Shown: piece after piece, positions 36,225 to 46,587 of the stretch
Position numbering within the stretch: position 1 is the stretch's first letter
How the letters are laid out: each line of letters opens with the position of its first letter
Origin: Scytalidium lignicola
Taxonomy: Eukaryota > Ascomycota > Leotiomycetes
Reading direction: 5' to 3'
NCBI GenBank assembly: GCA_002812745.2
Contig: NCSJ02000020.1
Coordinates: 124,001 to 188,000, forward strand
Length of the DNA stretch: 64,000 bases
The notes under the pieces: generated by a model
The model's database searches: none
What the model was told of the DNA's origin: nothing
The model's input: only the letters and a program-made list of their open reading frames with translations
Position numbers and translations under genes: made by a program

Positions 36225-36858
36225 TCTGGGGGTATCCTGATGTCGGACAGTAGTAAGGTATCACACCTATAATGTAGCAAGCTCTAAAGGAGCGCCTGCT
36301 ACAGAAGCCTGAGATATATGTAGACGAGATGGCTTTTTTTTTTAAATAAGATAAGTTCAAGGGACACCTCTCAACTTCTACCATTAGGAGAGAGCTAAAA
36401 CGTAAAGGTTTGACCAAGAAGAAAATTCGCCATGCCATAAAGGAACGAAATGCTAATCTACAAGACTTATACCTGTACAATACGTCAAATATCCTTCTAG
36501 AATAGTATGTTTTTATAGGTGAATTAGGCTGTGACACACAAAATGGATATAGACGGACTAGGTGAGCTCCTTTTAGTGTGACTTTAATTCGGGTTGGTAA
36601 ATTTCGACGTAAACAGCAATATCATATATTGACAGCTTATACATGCCAATGATTTACAGATACCGCCGTATTTGAAGATTTTATAAAGCAACTCCTACCT
36701 TTGTATGGTAAATGGTCAGAGAAGAATTCGGTTCTCGGAATGGATAATGCATCTTTCCATCATTCCGAGCGTATTGAACAAATGAAAACTTAGTTATACT
36801 GTTCACAATACTTTAGTGCAATTCCTAATCCTGACGCATTACGATCATTCTTTATCCC
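36225..36858 (+). mobile_element. Degenerate Tc1/mariner-type transposase relic
   Basis: Read in shifting frames with several stops, the plus strand gives a collinear match to fungal mariner-type transposases. The order is ALKERLLQKPEIYVDEMA, then STIRRELKRKGLTKKKIRHA and KERNANLQDLYLYNTS. Next come a damaged first-catalytic region (GCDTQNGYRRT in place of the usual GCDxRxGxRRTGW), TAVFEDFIKQLLPLYGKW and the second-catalytic region MDNASFHHSERIEQM. The last piece is NPDALRSFF, at the position of the family's NPIEEFF. At least four stop codons and a lost first aspartate context show that it is dead. It stops against the 3' end of the BTB gene. I could not define its terminal inverted repeats. 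Confidence 0.85.
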
Positions 36859-36867
36859 TTAATTTCT

Positions 36868-37848
36868 TCATTCATGCAGAAATCCGCAGGGCATCCCTCG
36901 TACACAGTCAAGACAGATACTAACTTTCTTTTTTATAATTTCCAGTTTTCCGGCAAATGTTTCGCTGTGCATTGGTAGTTCATGATAGTAGCTACCAAAA
37001 CCTGGAGAATGTAATTTCTGCTCCAGCTCTTCACACGGAACCGCTTCCATCTCTTTAATGAATTCCGATATAGGGACCTCAAGCATCCTCAATGGTTTGA
37101 ACATAGAGTGAAGATTTTTGTATCTATCACTTCGTTTTGCCCCCCAGCCGCAGGAACAGCTAGCATTCATACCATTGATCAATAATTGGGCCAGTTCTGC
37201 TCGCATTCGGCTCCTTCGCTCTTCCAATAGGCCTAGGAAAGTTAATTGTTAGCCTAATATCCGAAGCGCCCGAGCTATCACTCACAGAATATGTTGGAAG
37301 GTAAAAATTTGCTTATGATTGTATGTTCTAGAAGCTCCAGATATGATCCTTTATAATGAATAATGAGCTGCAGCGTATGTGCTACAAACATCTCCATATC
37401 GCCAAACAAGAAGGCTGCGGCCATGAGGTATCCCATGTCTACTTTATCGGTGTTGCCTCTGGGCTGCAGCCACTGTATACTGGCGTACTTAAGAGCAACA
37501 CCAAAACTGTATTTATCGGCCTCGATAGCAATTTGAAGAACTTCTCGTGGAGTAAGCATTTGTGGCACAGCATCATTGTGATGGTGGATAATTAACACAA
37601 CAGATTGTGCGCAACGCATCAGCATCGTCCTCCACCAGAGTCAATTCCTTTGGGTATTTCTCGGAAAGATCTTCACCTTCACTCCAACTAGACCCAAACA
37701 TGGCACAAAAGACTTTTGAAGCACACATAAGACATTGGGAATGAACTCTCAATCGTGCTTTCTCTGGCCCGACTAGTAGGATAACATCACCATTCGGGGA
37801 AATCTCTGACAGTGGGACTGACTTGGAACTATCCTCTGTTGTCTCCAT
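36868..37848 (-). CDS. BTB/POZ-domain protein, interrupted by one frameshift
   Basis: The first coding block runs from ATG 37848 to 37286 and the last exon from 37232 to 36868, joined by a GTGAGT...CCTAG intron. The N-terminal BTB domain begins NGDVILLVGPEKARLRVHSQ and continues VFCAMFGSSWSEGEDL. It breaks near 37588-37595 after DADALRTICCV, and the expected continuation IHHHNDAVPQMLTPREVLQI is in another frame. Removing one or four bases restores about 307 residues. The C-terminal part (NASCSCGWGAKRS, MLEVPISEFIKEMEAVPCEE, SPGFGSYYHELP, CLDCVRGMPC) matches a multicopy family of fungal BTB proteins of unknown role. The break is not in a homopolymer. The gene is flanked by two transposase relics, so it may be a recent pseudogene. 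Confidence 0.75.
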
Positions 37849-38235
37849 CTTTCTATAAAAAAAAAAGTGGCTACGAGTAGTTAATGGCCAAAGAGCAATA
37901 TGACGACGTAGCAACGTAGTCACTGTTGGCAGCGAATATTTGGCTTTGTCAGCAATTGTATGCCATCTAACTCAGACAGCAATGAGTTTTTCATGTGACA
38001 TACTGATTACGGCAATAATTCGCATGAAGCCTTCATACTATCTGGCTAAGTTTTCCAAAACAAAAAAAAANGCTTTTCAAAGGTATATAATACAGTAATT
38101 GCAAATTCGCTTCCCAAAACCTCAATTATTTTGGTCTAGTCCCATAAATCTTTTGTTTTAACAAACCGAGGCTAGAAAAGTTCACTAGTCATCGGGCCTC
38201 AGGAACGCGCATTGCTCGACTTTCGTCGCGTGCGC

Positions 38236-38535
38236 TCCTAGTCAGTGGAAGCGAGTGACACATTCTTAAAGTTCTATGGAAATCGCATCCAAATTAAATA
38301 TAATTAACCCTCTATTTAATTTTACCTCCAATTATGCAAAGTGACCAATTCACTGAACCGCTTTAAGAGCGCTTAGCTCGAGCGAAACAATGGCTTTGGG
38401 ACAATCCTCGAGAAACCCATCATGCGATAGCTAAAATATTCAAAATCAATCGATTAAGTGTAGTTACATCTATCAAATGGGACAAATACGCTCTAGGACC
38501 ACGTGGGGGCCTGATTAAAATCCTTACTTATACGG
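38236..38535 (+). mobile_element. Relic of a pogo/Tc-type transposon: terminal repeat-like start and N-terminal DNA-binding segment
   Basis: TCAGTGGAAGCGAGTGACAC at 38236 has the look of a terminal inverted repeat, and a shorter copy (CAGTGGAAGCGA) occurs at 4100. From about 38384 the plus strand encodes RAKQWLWDNPRETHHAIAKI, then FKINRLSVVTSIKWDKYALG and PRGGLIKILT. This resembles the helix-turn-helix N-terminus of fungal DDE transposases, with the G-G-x-N-K-(I/V)-L-(S/T) pattern degenerate. No catalytic part follows; the next ORF begins at once. The assignment to a superfamily is tentative. Confidence 0.5.
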
Positions 38536-38594
38536 AGTACGTACCTATTTTGAATTCGATTGGAAGAGCTAGCGGAATCCGGAACCTGAAGATC

Positions 38595-40910
38595 ATGAGG
38601 GTGTCACAGCCTTCTGAACCACTTTTAGGCGGTAATGACAACAGTGCAATCAATAGTCCAACCTCCCTTAAATATCCAGTCACTGCATACTTATCTGAAT
38701 TAACACTTATCAATATGACACTTGTTTTCAAAACTCCACTTGGATCGCTTACCCAAGTCCAAATCGGACCAGCCGATTTACTGACGACTTTCTCTGCTGC
38801 ATATTCTGCAGCAGGTTGGTTGGGAAGCTTAGATGGTGTACGTTTCTTGGTTTCGGAGGCCAAGAGACTGATTCTTCCAGGAAATAAGCCACACTACACT
38901 GGTTTCAAGGATCTTATTGAAAATCAACCTCGATTTCAGGATTCTAGTTTCTATATCCTTACAAGTGATCACGGCCCATTGCTAGGCAGTATCTCAAACG
39001 CTGATGATGCCTTCGGAGGGGATACAGTCACCCAGGTGATTGGTATGACAATATGTGCATTAGCCCACGAGCTTGGAGGATCTTGTGCCGTCGACTTGTT
39101 TTTAAAATTTCTGGCCCCTAGCGTCTTTGAAATTGCCGAAACTATAGACGCATTACGTGACATACTTCATGAAGAGGAAGTACTGCAGAAGCTTCTCAAC
39201 GAAGGTGTCACACGCGGCCTTCCAGAACAATTTTTGAAGTCAGTTGCAAGCGCAGGGTTACCGGCAGTCAACAGGGAATCGTACTACAAGACACCTCACC
39301 CGGATGATAACAACGAGCCCAACATGGTTGGCGGCCTCCTGAAATGGATTACAGAACGTAAAAGAGACTCATATTGGACAAGGAGCGGCCTAGTTGCCCG
39401 CATTGCTCTCTATCTGAAAGATGTTGGGTACAATATTCGCTCAATTCAACCCTGGGGTGGTTTTCCTCCTACTCCTCGAGCTTCTGCTTCAAGAGCAGTC
39501 ATCCTTGTTCTTGGAGGCTCTGAACAAACCGACCATTTGATGACTGATCTGACTGATACCACTGGTCTCGATTTACAGCTGCACTACACGTTCCAAACTG
39601 TAGGGAGTATGCTACACCAGTCGCTGGCTCCAGAGGTGATAATACGACCAGAAATACTTCAAACAGAGTTTGAATTTATCTTCGATTCGATTGCGTCTCG
39701 TCTTCATGCCTCTTATAGCGCGCCTTTACCTCCAAGAATTCCTGAAACAATGGAAGTCACTTTCGTCTGGTCCAGTGCCAAGAAACCTTCAAGCTCTATT
39801 GAGGCTAAGCTCGCTTCCTTGTATTTTCCGCTGATCGCGGAGCATATTGCTCCATGCTATAGCAAAATAGCAAATGAGAAAATTCTAAACCAAGCTTTAA
39901 AGAGTATTGGCAAAAGAGGTGATGTCAGTGTGTTCACGGAAGAGGAAGCTCAATTTCGTACAACAACTACAGCAATCATTATCTGTCTTGTCTCACGTCT
40001 TTGTGTAACAGATTTTAAGTCCGTTCGCCATTCTACATGTTTAGAATTGCTTTCCCGATTTGGTCAGGACCAAATTTGTGGGATCATCAATCATGGATTC
40101 TCTAGCTCATTAAGCTTGAATGAAGCGGTGGGCCTGATAGCCATAATACACACCGGTATTATGAATTTATCAAAAGTACTCAAGCGAATTGATTCAGCAG
40201 ACCGGGTCATTGGGTGGCGGAACGGGATATACTGCGTACTCCCTTCCCTTCTTCTCAATATGAAGCCATCGGCTTCCTCTGTCGCTATGGAGTGCAAGGA
40301 TGTCTTTTTTGCCAATATTCGTACTCATAATGATGGCTCGATCCGTGATTCATATTCCCCTGCTCGTTCCCCAGAGCTCCACTATCTTCAGCATAATCCC
40401 TATGATACATCTCAACAATCTATAGTCACAACATTGCAGAGCGTCAATCCCTGGATTGGCCCTGTTCAGGTGAGACCTCCAAATCAGCCTCTTTACATTA
40501 ACATCGAACGCCCAATTCAGTTTCGTGAAAGCGATATCTGTCTCGCTGGGCGTCTGGATGGTAATCGTATTGGTGTTGTCTCAATCATCGATGTCTTAGT
40601 TTCCATTGCTCGAAGCGTTGAAATTCCCCCGAAATGTATCCATAAAAATACCGCTAATACTCAGACTGTTCTTAACATTAGCACATCTGAATGGTTAGCA
40701 AATCCAAATGAAAGGCCAGCTGGGACGGCAGAAATTCCAGCATATTTAGCTGTGCATGACAACCCAGCCTGGGCGCTCTTTGCTGCAGGGGAATGTGCGA
40801 ATTTCCACAACGCCATTGTTTTCGAATGCGTAAGCTGCACAATAGAGGCAGTGGCCCGTAGAGTCGATCCTAGTCGAGAGGATGCTGTGGTTCTTATTGG
40901 GTATCAATAG
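38595..40910 (+). CDS. Uncharacterised fungal protein, 771 residues
   Basis: A single uninterrupted frame runs from ATG 38595 (MRVSQPSEPLLGGNDNS) to TAG at 40908-40910. The frame is also open 15 codons further upstream, so an upstream exon is possible. I do not recognise a domain. It is a mixed alpha/beta globular-looking protein with few low-complexity stretches. Segments such as FGGDTVTQVIGMTICALAHE, HPDDNNEPNMVGGLLKWITE, AVILVLGGSEQTDHLMTDL and ASRLHASYSAPLPPRIPE should be useful for a search. No signal peptide or membrane helix is evident. It begins directly after a transposase relic and lies in a relic-rich tract, yet is fully open, which argues that it is functional or recently active. 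Confidence 0.8.
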   Translation: MRVSQPSEPLLGGNDNSAINSPTSLKYPVTAYLSELTLINMTLVFKTPLGSLTQVQIGPADLLTTFSAAYSAAGWLGSLDGVRFLVSEAKRLILPGNKPHYTGFKDLIENQPRFQDSSFYILTSDHGPLLGSISNADDAFGGDTVTQVIGMTICALAHELGGSCAVDLFLKFLAPSVFEIAETIDALRDILHEEEVLQKLLNEGVTRGLPEQFLKSVASAGLPAVNRESYYKTPHPDDNNEPNMVGGLLKWITERKRDSYWTRSGLVARIALYLKDVGYNIRSIQPWGGFPPTPRASASRAVILVLGGSEQTDHLMTDLTDTTGLDLQLHYTFQTVGSMLHQSLAPEVIIRPEILQTEFEFIFDSIASRLHASYSAPLPPRIPETMEVTFVWSSAKKPSSSIEAKLASLYFPLIAEHIAPCYSKIANEKILNQALKSIGKRGDVSVFTEEEAQFRTTTTAIIICLVSRLCVTDFKSVRHSTCLELLSRFGQDQICGIINHGFSSSLSLNEAVGLIAIIHTGIMNLSKVLKRIDSADRVIGWRNGIYCVLPSLLLNMKPSASSVAMECKDVFFANIRTHNDGSIRDSYSPARSPELHYLQHNPYDTSQQSIVTTLQSVNPWIGPVQVRPPNQPLYINIERPIQFRESDICLAGRLDGNRIGVVSIIDVLVSIARSVEIPPKCIHKNTANTQTVLNISTSEWLANPNERPAGTAEIPAYLAVHDNPAWALFAAGECANFHNAIVFECVSCTIEAVARRVDPSREDAVVLIGYQ

Positions 40911-41639
40911 ATCAGGTCCGAAAACCGAAACGGAATTTAGAGAGGCCGATTGGGACGTGAAACTCATATAATATTGTTGCAGTACGACTTATCGTCTGGT
41001 ATATAGGTCTGGCCGTCACAACTATTAGCTTAAGTAGTTGGCCGAACTCTCGTTCTGGCCGTTGTCAATCAATCATCAAGCCATCATGCATTCATTAGAT
41101 ATGGTATCGACTTGCCTAGTGAAGGACAGGCTGGCCTGCTGCTGTCTTGCCATCACTGGCATTCTTCCTTGGTAATGATGGAATGCCTGGGAGAACTAAG
41201 CGTATATATTTCTTTGTCAAGTCCGTATAACCTCTTGACGGCAATTTCAACCATGGTGCGGACGCTAATCTGTGAGACCATGGCTTCTTCACATGTTATA
41301 TTGCGCGATTTGTCAACACTGCTTAAAATTTCACCCTTAGATGAAAGTGGAAATGGTAATTGACGTGGCTGATCAAACACGTATCATGTAATATTGGGTA
41401 TGAACCATTATGTCGGAGTGGATTCTTAAAGTGATAGTAATTATCGATGCCAGTACAGCCGAAATGACCTTCTCCCAAAAATGACTGACTGACGAGGAAG
41501 CCAACACACATAGTAGTGTAGGGATCCTGTTTTGGCTCCCGTATGTCCTTAATTGGTTCTCATGGAGAGCCCACCATGGGTGGTGATGATGACAACAACT
41601 CAACTTCAATTTTCGTCCCCTGTCTATGTTTTGAGAATC
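40911..41639. other. Intergenic between the 771-residue ORF and the motif array
   Basis: I see no gene, and no clear copy of the array motif, in these 729 bases. A GAACTCTCG at 41045-41053 is at most a chance echo of the motif. Confidence 0.5.
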
Positions 41640-43374
41640 AGCGCTATTTCTCTCGGCATATATCACATATATCACTAGTTGATAGTCTTTGAATTTTCGT
41701 TGCCGTTCGGAATCCTTAGTCCTTTCTATAAAGCTCGGCGTGTTTCATTTCCCCTTATTGTCTTTGTATATACATCCGTCATTGCTTGTCTATATCTCAA
41801 CAACCAACGCTATATATCTCACCATACTACACTATCCATGATAATTTGCATAATCGTTGCTTGTCTGTATTTCTAAATCAACGCTATATGTCTTGACATC
41901 TTGCATCAGATGTTTGTCTTCTGTCTGCTTGAGAAAATATGCGCTATAGTTCTCGGCATGATGTTCTATCATGACAGTATCTGTATATACGTTGCTTGTC
42001 TTGATTTCTCAATCCTCACTATATTTCTCGACATATTATATTAATTTACGTTGTCTATCTACGTCAGATGATAGCGCTATATCTTTTGGAATGTTGGGGA
42101 TAACTGTTTATGCCTGTTGCTTATCTATACTTCCTGACCCAGCGGTAAAAGACTTAGCACATCCTGTCTGATATCCTCAAAGGTAAGCGAAATGTCGTTG
42201 CACCTCTGCCTCCTTAGTTCGATCACTATAGGTCTCGGCCAGTTCAAATCTCCACTGCAGTTTTAATCTCGTTGCTTGTCTGAATCTCATGCATTAGCGC
42301 TATAGATCTCGGCACATCTAGTACAACGGTTTGTGAGTTGGATGTCTGTTGCATCTCTATTTCGACATTCTAGCGCTATAACTCTCGGCATGCAATGCAA
42401 TGTAAACCCCTAGTCAAGATCAACTCTTCGGATAGAAGGCTTCCCACGTTCTACGTCTCTAATGTGAAATATTGGCTGCACTCGTTCTTAGTATACTCTT
42501 TATCCCCATTCCCCAACTAGCACTATAACACTATGTAAACATGCCTGGCCACCTAGTTCTTCTATTAGATTTACCCCTTTTTTATAAGTTCATATAATCA
42601 CTTTCTTAAATGGAATATTCAACATCCTAAATTTTCAACTAAGAAATTCAAAGCCCTTTAGGTTCCTCTTTGTGTGCAAGGTAGCCCAGGATCTACTTGA
42701 TCTCTATTCCACACATTTAGTGCTACAACTCTTGCTCAATCCATGACAATTAAAGAATGACATTCCGTTGCATCTCTGATTTTATAAACCATCACTATAA
42801 CTCTCGGCACATGTTTGCAAGCCTCAGTAGGATTATGCGTTTAGATATGGGTACAAGATATGTGGAATCCGTTGCGTCTCTGCTCTACTAGTCTCAATGC
42901 TAAGGTCTCGGCACATCATAACTAGGAATAACAGTCCAGAGAATGAGACTCTGTTGCTTCGCTACCTTTGAGGAGCTAGTTTATAACAAAGTCTCAAAAT
43001 ATTTTATTGCTTATCTTGCTCCTAAATTAAGCGCTATATCTCTCGGCAGATCATGTCTTTAGAGTGTAAATGTCTGGACATAAATATTCGTCACATATCT
43101 AACCTTTGTAAACCAGCACTATAAACCTTGGCATATAAACTAGAATCGATTATTCTTGAATCCTTTATGTTGCGTCTCTGACTTCCCTATATGACGCTAT
43201 TACTCTCGGCGTGTTGTGTTTCCGTCTGTGAAGTTAGACACCAAAGATTTGTTACTTATCTAGCTTCTGAACAAGCGCTATAACTCTCGGCGTAATTTAG
43301 AGTTCACATTTAGGGATTGATTCAGAAATTGTTGCATCTCAGGGTTACCCAAACCATCACTATATAGGTCGGCA
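41640..43374. repeat. Degenerate array of about 21 copies of a bipartite motif, period about 77 bases
   Basis: The plus strand repeats a two-block module. Block 1 is near GTTGCWTSTCT (W = A/T, S = C/G; typical copies GTTGCATCTCT and GTTGCTTGTCT). Block 2 is near AGCGCTATAACTCTCGGCA. The blocks are separated by 12-14 bases of unrelated sequence. Block 2 starts near 41640, 41722, 41806, 41880, 41940, 42014, 42072, 42141, 42221, 42295, 42371, 42519, 42718, 42791, 42893, 42976, 43029, 43113, 43193, 43273 and 43355. Spacing is 53-102 bases except across 42391-42717, where copies are weak. The 20-50 bases between modules differ from copy to copy. Distances are not multiples of three and stops occur in all frames, so it is not a repeated peptide. 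It lies between two convergent genes. The function is unknown. Confidence 0.85.
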
Positions 43375-43665
43375 AGTTGCAGCGTAGTTCCTGAGAACAC
43401 CTAGCGGTATGATCTTGAATAACGCAATGAGTTGATTTATAAACATTTTGTGACACAGGGAATGAGGACATGTAATTGTCCGCCATTTCAACAGTACATT
43501 ATTTTCGGAGACGTCAGACCTAAGATTATACTAACAGCACATATGAACCAGACAAATGTTATTATGGACTAATCCCACATTATAGAGATAAACACTAATC
43601 TCTCTATCTTTTCTAGGGGTTGAAAGTCCCCAATTCTTAATTCTTAAGAAGCCAAACCTTGTGCC

Positions 43666-44734
43666 TCATCTCGCCACACACAAATCTGACCGTATAACCC
43701 ACTTCTCTCCCTCTTTTACCTCCCTACCCTCGTGCTAATTCCACCATAAGCAAGAGAAAATCCATGGAGAGCTCTAAATATCACTTACTAATAAACAATC
43801 ACTTCCGTGCTTATGCAACAATAGCATCCCCGTCTCAAGACCTACAACAACGGCGTTCTCATCAGAAGTATTGTTCTCATCTAAATAGAATGCTGTCTCT
43901 CCTCCAATGCAGCCTGTTGCAGGAGACGTGAGGTACAAGAGAATTGTCCAGGTTGTTCTGGCGGGCGTGGCGACAGGAGTGGTAGACAGGGTTACCAAAT
44001 TGGAGTCATCATCTGTTCGAGAAAGTAAGAACAAGAGATTTAGAATATTAAAAGATTAAAAACGAAATATCAACTCCCGGATCGCCAAAATAAGAAATGA
44101 GAGAAGAGAATAGAAATAAAACCCAAAAGCAAATCAGAAACAAGAAAAATAAAACCACCTACAATGACAATCGAAGAATTGCCCCTTGCCGTATCTATAA
44201 ATCCGAATATTCGGATTCAACCCAATGACTTCTCCTCCCCTAAATCCCGTTGCTCTTAGTTCAAAACTTTAAGGTTCAATTCAATTCAGTTCGTTGCAAG
44301 AAACTCACCACAACCGTCTCCTCTCCTCCTTACTCATCTCATCTTCTGTCTCCCCATCACCATCACCACAAACACACTCCCTCAACCCCGTCTCCGTCCA
44401 CAACCTCTCCGCAAACACCGGATCATCGACCTGAAACCGATCATTAACCCTCACTGCATGGCCCTTCTTTGGTCTTCCGGGCGTAGTGGTCAGCGGGAGG
44501 GTCTTGAGGAAGGAGACGTAGGTTTTGCAGAGCTTTGAGGTCCAGAAGTTGGGGATTGTGAGGATTTGGGATGGGAGGAGGATTTGGAGGGTTAATGGGG
44601 CTTGCTGGAATGGGGTGCGGAGTGGGAGGGAGATGAGAGGCCAGTTTGGGGGTGGTGGTGGGGTGGGTTTTGCGGGGGTGGTTGTTGTTGGTGGTGGTTT
44701 CTTGGTAGCTGGGTGCTTTTTNCTTGGTTGACAT
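43666..44734 (-). CDS. 2-oxoglutarate/Fe(II) oxygenase (prolyl 4-hydroxylase-like fold), 4 exons
   Basis: Exons are 44734-44309, 44239-44163, 44012-43789 and 43734-43666. Treating the N at 44722 (in an A-run on the coding strand) as surplus gives 264 residues with every phase consistent. The N-terminus is a K/P/T-rich linker. The fold begins LQILLPSQILTIPNFWTSKL, and a basic GRPKKGHAVRVNDRFQVDDP follows. IGLNPNIRIYRYGKGQFFDC leads to the iron site H-Y-D-D (HYDDSNLV). GGETAFYL, LLLHKHGSDC and the last exon's HEGREVKEGEKWVIRSDLCV complete the double-stranded beta-helix. Such fungal proteins hydroxylate proline or related residues; the target is unknown. Exon 4 lies 291 bases from the motif array. 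Confidence 0.88.
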
Positions 44735-46587
44735 GGTGGGCTTTTGGTTAGATCTCTGTTGTATTATGGTTTGTTTTATAGGAAACGGAGTTTGTTTGAA
44801 TGAGGCGTTAGGTGGGAATGTTGATGTTGGTGTTGATGTTGAAGTGCCTTGGTGTGGTTTTAATACTTTTGATAGATATACGGTCATTCATCGGTACTTT
44901 TTNCTTCATTTTTTACCTACGAAGCTTGGTAGATTTGGAGGTGCTTTTATTAACACAGCATATAATTGCCTTTTTGTCTAGATCAAGAAGTATTTAATAC
45001 GGTTAAGTTAGAAGTATATTTTGGCTTGTTAAGTCTCATGCCCCAAAAAANGTAAAAGATAAAAAGATGCTGGATCTCTGAAAGACTCAAATAAGCAGCA
45101 GTTACAAAATGCGACCCCTTTTATTTACCTCTTCTTTCTTTTTTTCTCTTCAATTGCTATAACAATCTAATTACAATGGGTATGCACACAAAGTTCCTGA
45201 TGGCAGCACAGTCTCCGGCAGTATGACGAGGTAATTTAATAACAGCCTGAAGTGTCATTATAGTCTCCTTCAAACCAGACTTAATTATGGCTGGAATCTC
45301 AGTTGGATGATGTTCTCTGAGCATTGATATCCTTAAGATACACTCCATCAAGTCATACGACCGATTAAATAAAGGTGTAATCGGACTTTGCTGGCTTTAT
45401 TTGGGCTGAGAGACCTTTTGAAAAGGAATAAGCCGTGCATCTAGACCTCGAGACCTTGAGACAAGCTACAGTTAAAACTAGCTCAAAGGTGCAGGTCTAA
45501 TTATATAAGTGGCTTGGTGGAGCGGCGCATGCGAGTAATTATCCTCGCACAAAAAGTAAAGTACAGTAGTGATGTTTCACTTGCTTTGTGCTAGCCTAGA
45601 CACACTTATGGTCATGATCAGAACGTGGCTGGTGTTGCAGAAACCACATTGATTTCTTCTATGCGGAGAAGGAAGAGAAATTGCTAATTAGGATAATGAT
45701 AATTGGGGTTTTCAAAAAGTATTGTAATCCTGCTCTTGGTATGAGGATTTTCTCATCGTGAGAGATGTACAGTAGTATTTGGCAAATGGTCGTAATTAAG
45801 AGGATAGAGTTTCATCAAGTTTGACTTGTATCTTTTTCGAAACAGGAACGGAAATTCTTGATGTTTGTGATGCACTAGCTCGAGTAGAGGGCTGTTGATC
45901 GATGGTTGATCGATACCTCATCATGACACATGTAAATTATTTACGTCAGGGGTTTAACTTATCGTCATGTGTTAGTTTTAGATTGGATTTGGGTTAGGTT
46001 GGAGGGAAAAGGTGCTTGGATCGAAGCAAGAAAGAGTAATAGTGTTAAGAGGTAACTTAGAAAGAGATTGTAAACTACAAGATAGCAGAAGAAAATAAAA
46101 CCGGGTTGTAGAAGGGAAGGTAGAAGTAATTACTAGACAAGGGGAATTACCTTGTTGAGAGTAGCGAGTGGATGTGTATTTGTGAAGATGCGACAAGCAG
46201 CGTTACGAGAGGGTCGGGTCGGGTCCCGGGTAAGATTGGATCGACTTTTGGCTGAAATTGATTGATTAATATTGATTATGCGATGGCGGGCCGTGGTTTG
46301 TGGTGTGTTACAGCAAGCGGGTTTGAAGAATACGAGACTGGTTACAAGTTTACATACATTGTACGATCTGTAGCAGTCTTGTTACGGTACTTGCAAAAAG
46401 GGACCAGCTCACGAGAATGAAGTCTGAGATTCCCTAGGAGGAGGAAGCTTGTTACAGTAGACCTGAATTGCTTATCTCTCCCAACGCTCTGGCACCGGCC
46501 AAGTTAAGTTGCCATCGCGCGACTCCACCGGGCGGACAGGTCCCATTCCCATTCCTGCTCCAATCCACCTGCCTGCAGCAGCGTAGA

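Noticed and set aside
41640..43374. CRISPR array or tandem repeat peptide (RiPP-type precursor)
   Set aside because: Eukaryotic context, degenerate non-identical repeats, spacing not in multiples of three and stops in every frame.
45157..45390. Minus-strand protein-like stretch of about 78 residues
   Set aside because: No start, no recognised family, isolated by stops; at best a gene fragment.
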